A DNA stretch of 64,000 bases from Micromonospora citrea (GCF_900090315.1 NZ_FMHZ01000002.1:4682501-4746500), one strand, 5' to 3'. Positions 1 to 8,850 are shown, counted from the stretch's first letter. Made by a program: numbers and translations. The notes: generated by a model from the sequence alone, not told the origin.

Positions 1-2903
1 CCGGCGGCGACGACCCGCGCGCACTCGCCGAGAAGCTGCGCGGCGCGGTCGTGCCGGAGCTGGAGGCGATCGAGGGGGTGCGTTCGGTCGACCTGACCGG
101 CACCCGCGACGACGTCGTGGTCGTCAACCCGAACCCGGCCAAGCTGGCGGCGGCGAAGGTGGCGCCGACCGAGATCGGCACCGCGTTGAAGACCAACGGC
201 GTGACCGTGCCGGCCGGTGCGGTGGCCGACGGCGGCCAGGCGCTGCCCGTGCAGGTGGGCACCCCGCTCGCCACGCTGGACGACCTGCGCGGCATCGTCG
301 TCGCGCCGGCGGCGGGCAAGCGCGCCCCGGTCCGCCTCGGCGACGTGGCCACCGTCGAGCAGCAGCTCGCCCCGGCCACCGCGATCACCCGGACCAACGG
401 CAAGGACAGCCTCGGCATCGCGATCACCGCCGCCCCGGACGGCAACGCGGTGGAGATCTCCCACGAGATCCGGGACCGGCTGGCCGAGCTGCGCGAGGCC
501 TCCGGCACCGAACTGACCGTGGTCTTCGACCAGGCGCCGTTCGTCGAGAAGTCGATCGAGAGCCTGACCACCGAGGGCCTGCTGGGCCTGGTCATGGCCG
601 TCGTCGTCATCCTGGTCTTCCTGCTGTCGGTCCGCTCCACCGTGGTCACCGCGGTCTCCATCCCGCTGTCGGTGGTGGTCGCCCTGATCGCGCTCTGGAT
701 CGGCGACTACTCGCTGAACCTGCTCACCCTCGGCGCGCTCACCATCGCGGTCGGCCGGGTCGTCGACGACTCGATCGTCGTGCTGGAGAACATCAAGCGC
801 CACCTGGAGTACGGCGAGCCGAAGCGCGAGGCGATCCTCGCCGCCGTCCGCGAGGTGGCCGGCGCGGTGACCGCGTCGACCCTCACCACGGTCGCCGTCT
901 TCGCGCCCATCGCGCTGGTGGGCGGCTTCGTCGGGCAGCTCTTCGCGCCGTTCGCGATCACCGTCACCGTGGCCCTGCTCGCCTCGCTGCTGGTCTCGCT
1001 GACCGTCATCCCGGTGCTCGCGTACTGGTTCCTCAAGCCGTCCGGCGGCACGGCGGACGACGCCGCGGTGCGGCGGGCGGCCGAGGAGAAGGAGCTGCGC
1101 AGCCCGTTGCAGCGGGCGTACCTGCCGGTGATCGGTTTCGCGACCCGCAAGCGGGCCACCCGCTGGATCACGCTCGGGCTCGGCGTGCTCGTGCTGTTCG
1201 GCACGTTCGGCCTGTCCCGCCAGCTGGAGACCAACTTCATCGACGACTCCGGCCAGGACACGCTGAGCATGACGCAGGAGCTGCCGGCGGGCACCGGGCT
1301 GGCAGGCACGGACGCGGCGGCCCGCCAGATCGAGGCGGTGCTGGAGCGCACCGACGGCGTCGAGACGTACCAGGTCACCGCGGGCGGCGGCGACAACCCG
1401 TTCGCCGGCGGCGGCAACAACGTCGCCACCTGGTCGCTGGCCCTCGGCGACGAGACCGACGCCAAGGAGATGCGGAAGGTCCTGCGCAAGGAGATCGACG
1501 CGCTGGGCGCGGCCGTGGGTGAGGTCAGCTTCGGTTCCGGGCAGGGCGGGGCCGCCGCCAACCAGCTGGAGGTGGTCGTCCAGGCCACCGACCCGCAGAC
1601 GCTGGCGCGGGCCGCCGACGAGGTCCGGGCCGCCATGGCCGGGGTGCCGGACGTGGAGGACGTCTCCACCAGCCTCGCCACCCGGGTGCCGCGCGTCGAC
1701 GTCACCGTCGACCGGGTCGCCGCCGGGCGGGCCGGGCTCACCGAGGCCGCCGTCGGCCAGTTCGTGGCGCAGGCGTTCCGGGGCGCGCCGCTGGGCCAGG
1801 TGACCCTGGACGGCGGGCAGCGAGACGTGGTGCTGCGGTTCGCCGGCAAGCCGCCGGTCTCCGTCGAGGAGCTGCGCGCGCTGCCGGTGGGGCCGGTGAA
1901 GCTGGACGACATCGCCGAGGTCACCGTGGCCGAGGGGCCGCAGCAGGTGACCCGGATCGACGGCGAGCGCAGCGTCTCCGTCACCGGTACGGCCACCGGC
2001 TCCAACCTCGGCGCCACCACCCAGGAGCTGCAGAAGAAGCTGGACGCCATCGACGTGCCGAATGCGACGTTCGCCATCGGCGGCGTCAGCGCCGACCAGG
2101 AGGAGGCCTTCGCCGACCTGGGCCTGGCGGTGCTCGCGGCCATCGCGATCGTCTTCCTGATCATGGTGGCCACGTTCCGCAGCCTGGTCCAGGCGCTGAT
2201 CCTGCTGATCTCCGTTCCGTTCGCGGCGACCGGCGCGATCGGCCTGCTGCTGGTCACCGGCACCCCGCTGGGCGTGCCGGCGCTGATCGGCGTGCTCATG
2301 CTGGTCGGCATCGTGGTGACCAACGCGATCGTGCTGCTCGACCTGATCAACCAGTACCGGACCCAGGGCATGGGCGTCCGGGAGGCGGTGGTCGAGGGCG
2401 GCCGGCGCCGGCTGCGGCCGATCCTGATGACCGCGGTCGCCACGATCTTCGCGCTGCTGCCGATGGCACTCGGCCTCACCGGGGAGGGCGGCTTCATCTC
2501 CAAGCCGCTGGCGATCGTGGTGATCGGCGGTCTGCTCAGCTCGACGCTGCTCACCCTGATCCTGGTGCCGACGCTCTACACGATGGCGGAGAACACCAAG
2601 GAGAGCCTGCGCTCCCGCCGGACCCGCCGGTCCGGCGCCGCGCCGGTCACGCCGGCCGCCACCGCCACCCCGGGCGCCACCGCCACGCCGGGCGCCAGCG
2701 CCGCGCCGGCAGCCGACGCCCCGGCTGCCGGGGCGGAGGCGTCCGCGTCGCCGGCCCCGGTGACCTCGCCGGCCGGCGCGGAGGCGCCGGCCTCGACGGC
2801 GTCCCGGCCGGCTCCGTCGGCCGCCCTGGTCGACGGCACCGACCAGTTCGAGGTGCTGCGGCTGCCGAAGAGCCGGAAGTCCCCGCTGCCGCCAGCGGAG
2901 TAG
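1..2903 (+). CDS. RND (HAE1/AcrB-like) efflux transporter, 5' truncated
   Basis: Inner-membrane proton-driven efflux pump of the RND superfamily. The reading frame is already open at base 3, so the gene starts upstream of the window; 966 residues are readable. Two membrane blocks flank large extracytoplasmic loops (roughly bases 570-1050 and 2110-2600), as in the AcrB fold. The TM4-like segment carries the paired acidic residues VVDDSIVV (Asp codons at 765-770) used in proton relay. The TM10-like segment reads VVTNAIVLLD and lacks the Lys of E. coli AcrB. The last 85 or so residues are an Ala/Pro/Thr-rich tail, uncommon in Gram-negative members and probably cytoplasmic. The substrate cannot be told. 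The closest functional analogues are Gram-positive SwrC-type pumps. A strong hairpin follows the stop. Confidence 0.93.
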   Translation, partial: GGDDPRALAEKLRGAVVPELEAIEGVRSVDLTGTRDDVVVVNPNPAKLAAAKVAPTEIGTALKTNGVTVPAGAVADGGQALPVQVGTPLATLDDLRGIVVAPAAGKRAPVRLGDVATVEQQLAPATAITRTNGKDSLGIAITAAPDGNAVEISHEIRDRLAELREASGTELTVVFDQAPFVEKSIESLTTEGLLGLVMAVVVILVFLLSVRSTVVTAVSIPLSVVVALIALWIGDYSLNLLTLGALTIAVGRVVDDSIVVLENIKRHLEYGEPKREAILAAVREVAGAVTASTLTTVAVFAPIALVGGFVGQLFAPFAITVTVALLASLLVSLTVIPVLAYWFLKPSGGTADDAAVRRAAEEKELRSPLQRAYLPVIGFATRKRATRWITLGLGVLVLFGTFGLSRQLETNFIDDSGQDTLSMTQELPAGTGLAGTDAAARQIEAVLERTDGVETYQVTAGGGDNPFAGGGNNVATWSLALGDETDAKEMRKVLRKEIDALGAAVGEVSFGSGQGGAAANQLEVVVQATDPQTLARAADEVRAAMAGVPDVEDVSTSLATRVPRVDVTVDRVAAGRAGLTEAAVGQFVAQAFRGAPLGQVTLDGGQRDVVLRFAGKPPVSVEELRALPVGPVKLDDIAEVTVAEGPQQVTRIDGERSVSVTGTATGSNLGATTQELQKKLDAIDVPNATFAIGGVSADQEEAFADLGLAVLAAIAIVFLIMVATFRSLVQALILLISVPFAATGAIGLLLVTGTPLGVPALIGVLMLVGIVVTNAIVLLDLINQYRTQGMGVREAVVEGGRRRLRPILMTAVATIFALLPMALGLTGEGGFISKPLAIVVIGGLLSSTLLTLILVPTLYTMAENTKESLRSRRTRRSGAAPVTPAATATPGATATPGASAAPAADAPAAGAEASASPAPVTSPAGAEAPASTASRPAPSAALVDGTDQFEVLRLPKSRKSPLPPAE

Positions 2904-2918
2904 CGGCCGGCACGTCCA

Positions 2919-2957
2919 CGAACGCCCCCGACGGGTTCCGCCCGCCGGGGGCGTTCG
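2919..2957 (+). terminator. Rho-independent-type hairpin after RND gene
   Basis: A 12-bp perfect stem, CGAACGCCCCCG paired with CGGGGGCGTTCG, with a 15-nt loop starts 16 nt after the RND stop codon. There is no long U tract, as is usual in this genome. Confidence 0.8.
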
Positions 2958-3007
2958 CGTTCGGTCAGGTACCCGCCGGAGGCCGTGGCGCGTCGGCCCC
3001 CGCCGGG

Positions 3008-3013
3008 TAGGGT
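3008..3013 (+). promoter_or_regulatory. -10 box of leaderless MFS gene
   Basis: TAGGGT lies exactly 6 nt before the GTG at 3020. That is the spacing expected when transcription starts at or next to the start codon. No Shine-Dalgarno sequence is present. Confidence 0.55.
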
Positions 3014-3019
3014 CCGGAC

Positions 3020-4258
3020 GTGCCGTCCACCCTCTCGGTCCTCGTCCGCAACCGGAGTTTTCGCAGCCTCGTCCTGGCGGAACTTGTCGTCTTCGGCGCC
3101 GACTGGTTCGTCATGGTGCCGCTGCTGGTGCTCCTGCCCGACCTGACCGGCAGCGGTGTGTGGGGTGCCCTGGTGCTCACCGTGGACACCGGCATCGTGG
3201 CGCTGCTGCTGCCGTACACGGGCACCGTCGCCGACCGGTTCGACCGACGCAAGATCATGATTGCCGCCAACGTCGCGGCCCTGCTCGGCGTGCTGCTGCT
3301 CCTCGGCGTACGCGACGCCGGCACCGCCTGGCTGGCGATGGTCGGGATCGGCGTGATGGCGGTCGCCAAGGCGTTCTACTCGCCGGCGGCGCAGGCCGCC
3401 CTGCCCAACGTGCTCGACTCCGACGAGCTGGCGGCGGGCAACGCCGTCGCCGGTTCGGCGTGGGGCACGATGACGATCGTCGGCGCCTCGCTCGGCGGCA
3501 TGCTCAGCGCCGCCGTCGGCCCGTACGCCTGCTTCTGGGTGGCGGCGGTCGGCCTGGTGGTCGCCGCGGGCCTGGCCACGCTGATCCGCCGGCCGTTGCA
3601 GGCCCCCCGCGACGCCGACCGGCCGGCGCAGCAGACCTGGGCGGCGATCCGCGAGGCGCTCGGCTACATCGGGCACCGGCCGAGGGTGCTGGCGCTGGTG
3701 ACCGTGAAGTCCGCGGTCGGTCTGGGCAACGGGGTGCTGACGGTCTTCCCGCTGCTCGCCGCCGTGTACGGCGCCGGGCCCGTCGGTACCGGGCTGCTCT
3801 TCGCGGTACGGGGGGCGGGGGCGCTGGTCGGGCCGATGCTGATGCGCCGGGTGCTGACCAGACGGGCCTGGCTGCTGCCGGGGCTGGCGCTGTCCATGTC
3901 CCTCTACGGCCTGTCCTATCTCGGCACGTCGGTCGTCAACTGGTTCCCGCTGGTGCTGGTCCTGGTCTTCGTCGCCCACTTCGCCGGCGGCAGCAACTGG
4001 GTGATGTCGAACTTCGCGCTGCAGGGCGAGGTGCCCGACCGGTTGCGCGGCCGGGTCTTCGCCACCGACATGATGCTGGCGACCCTGGCCATCTCGGTCA
4101 GCCAGCTCGCCGTGGCAGCCGTGGTGGACGCCGTCGACGAGCGGGTGGTGCTGGCCGGCTGCGGCCTGGTCACGCTCGTCTACGCGGTCGGTTGGCGGAT
4201 CGCGACCCGCCGGCTCTCCCTCACCGACCCGGTGCCGGAACCGGCCCCCGCCCGCTGA
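3020..4258 (+). CDS. MFS transporter (EntS/MFS_3-like exporter)
   Basis: Twelve-helix major facilitator of 412 residues. The motif ADRFDRRK after the second helix is the family's signature cytoplasmic loop A (DRxxRR). The overall pattern, including a SPAAQAALPNVL stretch and a late RGRVFATDMM segment, resembles the enterobactin/macrolide exporter group, so drug or siderophore export is the best guess. The GTG start is preceded by a TAGGGT box 6 nt upstream and no ribosome binding site, consistent with a leaderless message. The gene stands alone between the RND terminator and a convergent small membrane protein gene. The substrate cannot be inferred. Confidence 0.88.
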   Translation: MPSTLSVLVRNRSFRSLVLAELVVFGADWFVMVPLLVLLPDLTGSGVWGALVLTVDTGIVALLLPYTGTVADRFDRRKIMIAANVAALLGVLLLLGVRDAGTAWLAMVGIGVMAVAKAFYSPAAQAALPNVLDSDELAAGNAVAGSAWGTMTIVGASLGGMLSAAVGPYACFWVAAVGLVVAAGLATLIRRPLQAPRDADRPAQQTWAAIREALGYIGHRPRVLALVTVKSAVGLGNGVLTVFPLLAAVYGAGPVGTGLLFAVRGAGALVGPMLMRRVLTRRAWLLPGLALSMSLYGLSYLGTSVVNWFPLVLVLVFVAHFAGGSNWVMSNFALQGEVPDRLRGRVFATDMMLATLAISVSQLAVAAVVDAVDERVVLAGCGLVTLVYAVGWRIATRRLSLTDPVPEPAPAR

Positions 4259-4292
4259 CCCGTCGGTACATCCGCTCACCGCCCTCGCGGTC

Positions 4293-4380
4293 GTCCGCCG
4301 GTCAGGGGCGCGCCGCCTCGTCCGCCCCGTCCGGCCGTCCGCTGGTCAGGGGCGCGCCGCCTCGTCCGCGCCGTCCGGCC
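4293..4380. repeat. 44-bp tandem duplication covering a gene 3' end
   Basis: Two adjacent 44-nt copies (4293-4336 and 4337-4380) differ at only two positions. The right-hand copy contains the stop codon and last codons of the minus-strand membrane-protein gene. The left-hand copy repeats that end beyond the stop. Confidence 0.85.
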
Positions 4381-4870
4381 TCGTCCGGCCACCCCACTGC
4401 GCCGGCGGCCCGGCGGGAGCGTCCGCGGCCCACCCGGCGGGAGAAGGCACGGGCGGTCCGGCGGGAGGCGCGGGCGGCCCGGCGAGGGGCGGCGCGGGCG
4501 GGCCGGGAGGCCAGCCGCCCGAGGGGCCGGCCGTCGCGCCGGTTGCCCGCCGCCCGGCCAGCACCGCCGCGATCAGCAGGCCCGTCCCGACGGGGTACGC
4601 CAGGGCGACCACCCCGCTGTACGTCGTGCTCACGGCCTGGAACTCCGACCAGCCGAAGTCGGCGTGGATCAGGCGGGGAAGCAGCACGACCCAGGCGAGG
4701 TTGAGCACCGACGTGACGAGCAGCACGCCCAGCCCGAACAGGGCCAGCAGCCGAGGGCGCCTGGGCAGCCGGCGCCCGGCCGTCGCGGTCAGCACGAGGC
4801 CGACCAGCAGCACCAGCACCGTGGGCACCTGGACCGCGCCCACCGTCGCCACGTACCCGAGATCCCGCAC
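4346..4870 (-). CDS. small membrane protein, four predicted helices, Pro-rich tail
   Basis: Unrecognised 174-residue protein. Four hydrophobic segments lie at about residues 5-27, 39-60, 82-103 and just after. A Gly/Pro/Ala-rich cytoplasmic-looking tail of about 65 residues follows. The GTG at 4870 is preferred because GGGAGG sits about 5 nt upstream; a GTG at 4882 in the same frame would overlap that ribosome binding site. The C-terminal codons (DGADEAARP) lie inside the 44-bp tandem duplication, so the end of the protein may vary between strains. It is divergent from thrB and convergent with the MFS gene. No function is proposed. Confidence 0.7.
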   Translation of the reverse strand: MRDLGYVATVGAVQVPTVLVLLVGLVLTATAGRRLPRRPRLLALFGLGVLLVTSVLNLAWVVLLPRLIHADFGWSEFQAVSTTYSGVVALAYPVGTGLLIAAVLAGRRATGATAGPSGGWPPGPPAPPLAGPPAPPAGPPVPSPAGWAADAPAGPPAQWGGRTRPDGADEAARP

Positions 4871-4995
4871 TCTGCCTCCCACCGGTCGTCGGTCGGGTCA
4901 GGCTAGCGGAGCGGCGCCACTTCCGACCGTCCGCTCGGGACCGGCGGATCCGTCCCACCCGCCGGGCGAAGGGCCGCGACGTCGGCGTGGAGCCA

Positions 4996-5001
4996 TAACA
5001 T
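4996..5001 (+). promoter_or_regulatory. -10 box of leaderless thrB
   Basis: TAACAT ends 6 nt before the GTG start of thrB, and no ribosome binding site is visible. This supports a leaderless transcript. Confidence 0.5.
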
Positions 5002-5007
5002 GAGCGC

Positions 5008-5952
5008 GTGCCGACGACATTCGTCTCCGACCCGGTGCGGGTCCGGGTCCCCGCCACCAGCGCCAACCTGGGGCCGGGTTTCGACGCGCTGGGGCTCGCC
5101 CTGACGCTCCACGACGACGTGGCCGCCGAGGTCACGGCCGGGGGCGTCACGGTGGCCGTGACGGGGCAGGGCGCCGGGGAGCTGCCGGCCGACGACCGCC
5201 ACCTGGTGGTCCGCGCGATGCGGGCCACCTTCGACGCGCTGGGCGGTCAGCCGCCGGGCCTGGCGGTGGAGTGCGTCAACCGCATCCCGCAGGCCAGAGG
5301 GCTCGGCTCCTCGTCGGCCGCGATCGTGGCCGGCGTGCTGCTGGCCCGGGCGTTGGTGGCCGACGGGGCGGCCCGCCTGGACGACGCGGCCGCCCTGCGG
5401 CTGGCCGCCGAGATCGAGGGCCATCCGGACAATGTGGCGCCCTGCCTGCTCGGCGGGTTCACGCTGGCCTGGACGGAGCCGTCCGGGGCCCGGGCGGTGT
5501 CGCTGCCGGTCGCCCCCGGCGTACGGCCGACGGTCTTCGTGCCCGAGGAGCGCGGGCTGACGGCGGCGGCACGGGCCGCGCTGCCGGCCACCGTGCCGCA
5601 CGGGGACGCGGCGCTCAACGCCGGCCGGGCCGCGCTGCTGGTGCACGCGATGACCGCCGATCCGGCGTTGCTGCTGCCGGCCACCGTCGACCGGCTGCAC
5701 CAGGACTACCGCGCTGACGGCATGCCCGGCACTGCCGCCCTGGTCAGAGGGTTGCGTGCGACCGGTGTGGCCGCCGTGGTCAGTGGGGCGGGCCCCACCG
5801 TCCTGGCCCTGGACGGGCCGCCCGAGGGATTCGATCCGGGAACAGGATGGCAGGTCTGGCGGTTGGAACCGGACGGGCGCGGTGCACGGGTTGCCCGGGG
5901 TAGACTGGGACACGCGGAGCGGGACCCTGTTGCCGCAGGTCGGAAGAGTTGA
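5008..5952 (+). CDS. thrB: homoserine kinase
   Basis: GHMP-family kinase of 314 residues that phosphorylates L-homoserine with ATP, the step before threonine synthase. The N-terminus VRVPATSANLGPGFDALGLA is the family's first signature. The glycine/serine ATP loop is ARGLGSSSAAIVAG (about residues 95-108), and a late VVSGAGPTVLAL segment matches the third GHMP motif. The length is normal. In actinomycetes thrB usually follows hom and thrC; here no such gene lies upstream in the window, because the minus-strand membrane-protein gene intervenes. The rho promoter starts immediately after its stop codon. Confidence 0.96.
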   Translation: MPTTFVSDPVRVRVPATSANLGPGFDALGLALTLHDDVAAEVTAGGVTVAVTGQGAGELPADDRHLVVRAMRATFDALGGQPPGLAVECVNRIPQARGLGSSSAAIVAGVLLARALVADGAARLDDAAALRLAAEIEGHPDNVAPCLLGGFTLAWTEPSGARAVSLPVAPGVRPTVFVPEERGLTAAARAALPATVPHGDAALNAGRAALLVHAMTADPALLLPATVDRLHQDYRADGMPGTAALVRGLRATGVAAVVSGAGPTVLALDGPPEGFDPGTGWQVWRLEPDGRGARVARGRLGHAERDPVAAGRKS

Positions 5953-5960
5953 TTACGCTC

Positions 5961-6248
5961 TAGACTTAGCACAGCCGCGAAGCATGCGATCTCCCTGCGG
6001 GTCGGCGCACCCCCGAAGCTTTCGGCGGTCAGCCCGTCACCCCTGCCTAGGCCCACGCCGCACCGCAGTCTGCACAGGTCGCCGCAGAGGGCGAGACCTG
6101 CTCACCGATGTCGGTGAGTCGGGAAACCGACCGGCTGCTGTGTTACAGACTCCCGCGACGCGTCCATGCGAGGCGGGTGCACCGAGGCCGCCCGGCCACC
6201 TTGCTTTTCGACTCCGGGCAGTCCCGGCCTATCGAGGGAAGGAATCCA
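5961..6248 (+). promoter_or_regulatory. rho promoter and long structured leader
   Basis: A TAGACT box (5961-5966) right after thrB gives a predicted leader of about 275 nt. It contains two hairpins. One is CAGGTC...GACCTG (6075-6100) with inner GCC/GGC pairing. The other is the perfect CTCACCGA-TG-TCGGTGAG (6101-6118). A purine-rich site (GAGGGAAGGA) precedes the TTG start. Long leaders are known on actinobacterial rho genes, where Rho limits its own expression. That this leader does the same is inferred. Confidence 0.55.
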
Positions 6249-8375
6249 TTGAGCGACACCACCGACGTGACGTCGGATGTTTCCAACGTCGCTGGCGATG
6301 CCACCACCGCCGCCGCCCCCGCCCGTCGTCGGCGCAGCGGCACCGGCCTGTCGGCCATGCTGCTGCCGGAGCTGCAGAGCCTGGCCGCGTCGCTCGGCAT
6401 CTCGGGCACGGCTCGCATGCGTAAGGGCGAGCTGATCAGCGCGATCTCCGAGCGGCAGGGCGGCGCCGCCGCCGGGACCCCTCGACCGCGGGCCGAGGTC
6501 GCGGCCGCCGCCGCCCCCGCCCGCGAGGAGGTCCACGCGGAGGTCCGCGAGACCGCCGAGCGGCCGGAGGCCGAGCGGCGGACCGCGGAGCAGGCTCCGG
6601 CGGCCGTCGAGACCGAGACGACTCGCGGCCGGACCCGGCGCAGCCGGGCCGCCGCCGCCGAGGCAAGGGGCGCCGAGGCCCGTCCCGCCGAGGTGCGGGC
6701 CGGCGAGGCTCGACCCGCGGAGGCCCGCACGGAGGAGGCCGAGGCCGGCGAGCGTGCCGACCGTGGCGAGGGCCGTGGCCGCGACCGTGCGGAGCGTGCC
6801 GACCGTGCGGAGCGTGCCGACCGTGCGGAGCGCGGTGAGCGCGGTGAGCGCGGTGAGCGTGCCGAGCGCGGTGAGCGTGCCGAGCGCGGCGAGCGTGCCG
6901 AGCGCGAGCGCGGTGACCGTGCCGAGCGCGGCGAGCGTGCCGAGCGCGGCGAGCGTGCCGAGCGCGGTGACCGTGCCGAGCGCGGCGAGCGGAACGAGCG
7001 GGCCGAGCGTGCCGAGCGCGGCGACCGTAACGAGCGCGGCGAGCGGGCCGACCGGGGCGACCGCAACGAGCGGGGCGACCGGGGCCAGCGCGCCGAGCGG
7101 GACCGCGCCGACGAGGGCGACGACGACGGCGAGGGCGGCGGCCGGCGGGGCCGGCGCAGTCGCTTCCGGGACCGTCGCCGTGGCCGCGGCGAGCGCGGCG
7201 AGGGCGAGGGCGGCGGCGGGCGCGAGCCGCAGGTGAGCGAGGACGACGTCCTCGTGCCGGTGGCCGGCATCATCGACGTGCTCGACAACTACGCGTTCGT
7301 GCGGACCACCGGCTACCTGGCCGGCCCGAACGACGTCTACGTCTCGATGTCGCAGATCAAGAAGTACGGCCTGCGGCGCGGTGACGCCATCACCGGCGCG
7401 GTGCGTGCCTCGCGCGACGGCGAGCAGCGGCGGGACAAGTACAACCCGTTGGTACGGCTGGACACCATCAACGGGATGGAGCCCGACGAGGCGAAGCGCC
7501 GGCCGGAGTTCTACAAGCTCACGCCGCTGTACCCGCAGGAGCGGCTGCGGCTGGAGACCGAGCCGCACATCCTCACCACCCGGGTGATCGACCTGGTCAT
7601 GCCGCTCGGCAAGGGCCAGCGGGCGCTGATCGTGTCGCCGCCGAAGGCGGGCAAGACGATGGTGCTGCAGGCCATCGCGAACGCGATCACGCACAACAAC
7701 CCGGAATGCCACCTGATGGTGGTGCTGGTGGACGAGCGACCCGAAGAGGTCACCGACATGCAGCGGTCGGTGAAGGGTGAGGTCATCGCGGCGACGTTCG
7801 ACCGTCCGCCGCAGGACCACACCACGGTGGCGGAGCTGGCGATCGAGCGGGCGAAGCGCCTGGTCGAGCTCGGCCACGACGTGGTCGTGCTGCTCGACTC
7901 GGTGACCCGGCTCGGTCGGTCGTACAACCTGGCGGCGCCGGCCAGCGGCCGGATCATGTCGGGTGGTATCGACTCCACCGCGCTCTACCCGCCGAAGCGC
8001 TTCCTGGGTGCGGCCCGCAACATCGAGAACGGCGGCTCGCTGACCATCCTCGCCACCGCGCTGGTGGAGACCGGGTCCATGGCGGACACGGTCATCTTCG
8101 AGGAGTTCAAGGGCACCGGTAACGCGGAGCTGAAGCTGGACCGGAAGATCGCCGACAAGCGCACCTTCCCGGCCATCGACATCCACCCGTCCGGCACGCG
8201 CAAGGAGGAGATCCTGCTCGCGCCGGAGGAGCTTGCCATCATCCACAAGCTCCGCAAGGTCCTGCACTCGCTGGACTCGCAGGCGGCGCTGGACCTGCTG
8301 CTCGACAAGCTCAAGCAGACCCGGACCAACATCGAGTTCCTGATGCAGATCGCCAAGTCGACGCCGGGGGAGTGA
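6249..8375 (+). CDS. rho: transcription termination factor Rho
   Basis: Hexameric ATP-dependent RNA helicase that ends transcription; 708 residues from the TTG start. TTG is chosen because AGGGAAGGA lies 5-8 nt upstream and the protein then begins SDTTDV, as in relatives. A more upstream GTG would run through the leader hairpins. Order: Rho_N helical domain (about residues 32-68); a roughly 250-residue Arg/Glu-rich insert; the cold-shock RNA-binding domain starting VAGIIDVLDNYAFVRT; and the RecA-type ATPase with Walker A SPPKAGKT (about residue 462) and Walker B VVVLLDSVTRL. The insert is typical of high-GC actinobacterial Rho, where it adds RNA affinity. Here it contains long near-identical RAERGE runs. 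Confidence 0.97.
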   Translation: MSDTTDVTSDVSNVAGDATTAAAPARRRRSGTGLSAMLLPELQSLAASLGISGTARMRKGELISAISERQGGAAAGTPRPRAEVAAAAAPAREEVHAEVRETAERPEAERRTAEQAPAAVETETTRGRTRRSRAAAAEARGAEARPAEVRAGEARPAEARTEEAEAGERADRGEGRGRDRAERADRAERADRAERGERGERGERAERGERAERGERAERERGDRAERGERAERGERAERGDRAERGERNERAERAERGDRNERGERADRGDRNERGDRGQRAERDRADEGDDDGEGGGRRGRRSRFRDRRRGRGERGEGEGGGGREPQVSEDDVLVPVAGIIDVLDNYAFVRTTGYLAGPNDVYVSMSQIKKYGLRRGDAITGAVRASRDGEQRRDKYNPLVRLDTINGMEPDEAKRRPEFYKLTPLYPQERLRLETEPHILTTRVIDLVMPLGKGQRALIVSPPKAGKTMVLQAIANAITHNNPECHLMVVLVDERPEEVTDMQRSVKGEVIAATFDRPPQDHTTVAELAIERAKRLVELGHDVVVLLDSVTRLGRSYNLAAPASGRIMSGGIDSTALYPPKRFLGAARNIENGGSLTILATALVETGSMADTVIFEEFKGTGNAELKLDRKIADKRTFPAIDIHPSGTRKEEILLAPEELAIIHKLRKVLHSLDSQAALDLLLDKLKQTRTNIEFLMQIAKSTPGE
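6748..7102 (+). repeat. in-frame short repeats encoding the RAERGE/RADRGE insert of Rho
   Basis: Overlapping 9- and 18-nt units (GAGCGTGCCGAGCGCGGC and variants) are repeated in frame, giving tandem ER-A/G-ER-G/D peptides. Such tracts are prone to slippage that keeps the frame, so copy number probably varies. Confidence 0.85.
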
Positions 8376-8397
8376 CCTCTCCCGGACGAGGCAGGTG

Positions 8398-8430
8398 AGA
8401 AGGGCACGGCCGTCGCGGCCGTGCCCTTCT
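8398..8430 (+). terminator. rho terminator hairpin
   Basis: Perfect 14-bp stem AGAAGGGCACGGCC / GGCCGTGCCCTTCT with a 5-nt loop, starting 22 nt after the rho stop codon. Confidence 0.88.
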
Positions 8431-8441
8431 GGCGTTCCCGT

Positions 8442-8488
8442 GTGCCCCGCGCCCCGCGCCCCGTGCCCCGCGCCCCGTGCCCCGCGCC
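8442..8488. repeat. 7-nt CCCCGYG microsatellite
   Basis: About six head-to-tail copies of a 7-nt unit (CCCCGCG / CCCCGTG) directly after the rho terminator. Confidence 0.75.
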
Positions 8489-8675
8489 ACCTTGCGCCGT
8501 CCGTCCGCCCAGGACGGTTACGATCCGTCATCCTGCGCCGTCCGGCGTCTCAGGTGACGCTCGGTAGCCGATTTTCGCCCCGGCCGTGACCGGTGCCGCC
8601 GCTTCGAGCGAGGGTACCGCCGCTGAGCAGCGGCTTGCCGAAAAGTGTGCCGCTTCTCCGGCCTCCCCCCACGCT

Positions 8676-8748
8676 CCCTTTGCTCTGCACCCGCATGCGC
8701 ACCGCGCACGCAGCGTGGCCGGTGCGGATTCGGGTGCAGAGCAAAGGG
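8676..8748. repeat. long inverted repeat, 27-nt arms (REP/MITE-like)
   Basis: The arms at 8676-8702 and 8722-8748 match at 24 of 27 positions. The outer 18 nt, CCCTTTGCTCTGCACCCG, is perfectly repeated in inverted orientation. The 19-nt centre is GC-rich. It lies in the 590-nt gene-free stretch between rho and the secreted phosphoesterase gene, and no open frame through the stretch looks like a protein. The rest of the gap (8489-8675, 8749-8850) shows nothing I can assign. Confidence 0.8.
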
Positions 8749-8850
8749 GACGGACGGAGGGGTGGCGAGACCCCGGATGAAATCACCCTGCGTCACGGCG
8801 GCGCGCGTCCGGGCCCGGGCCCGGAGTGTGCGGCGCGCCGGCGCGGTCGG

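Noticed and set aside
6436..7288. Ser/Arg-rich minus-strand frame inside rho
   Set aside because: A pure reflection of the repeat tract coding for the Rho insert.
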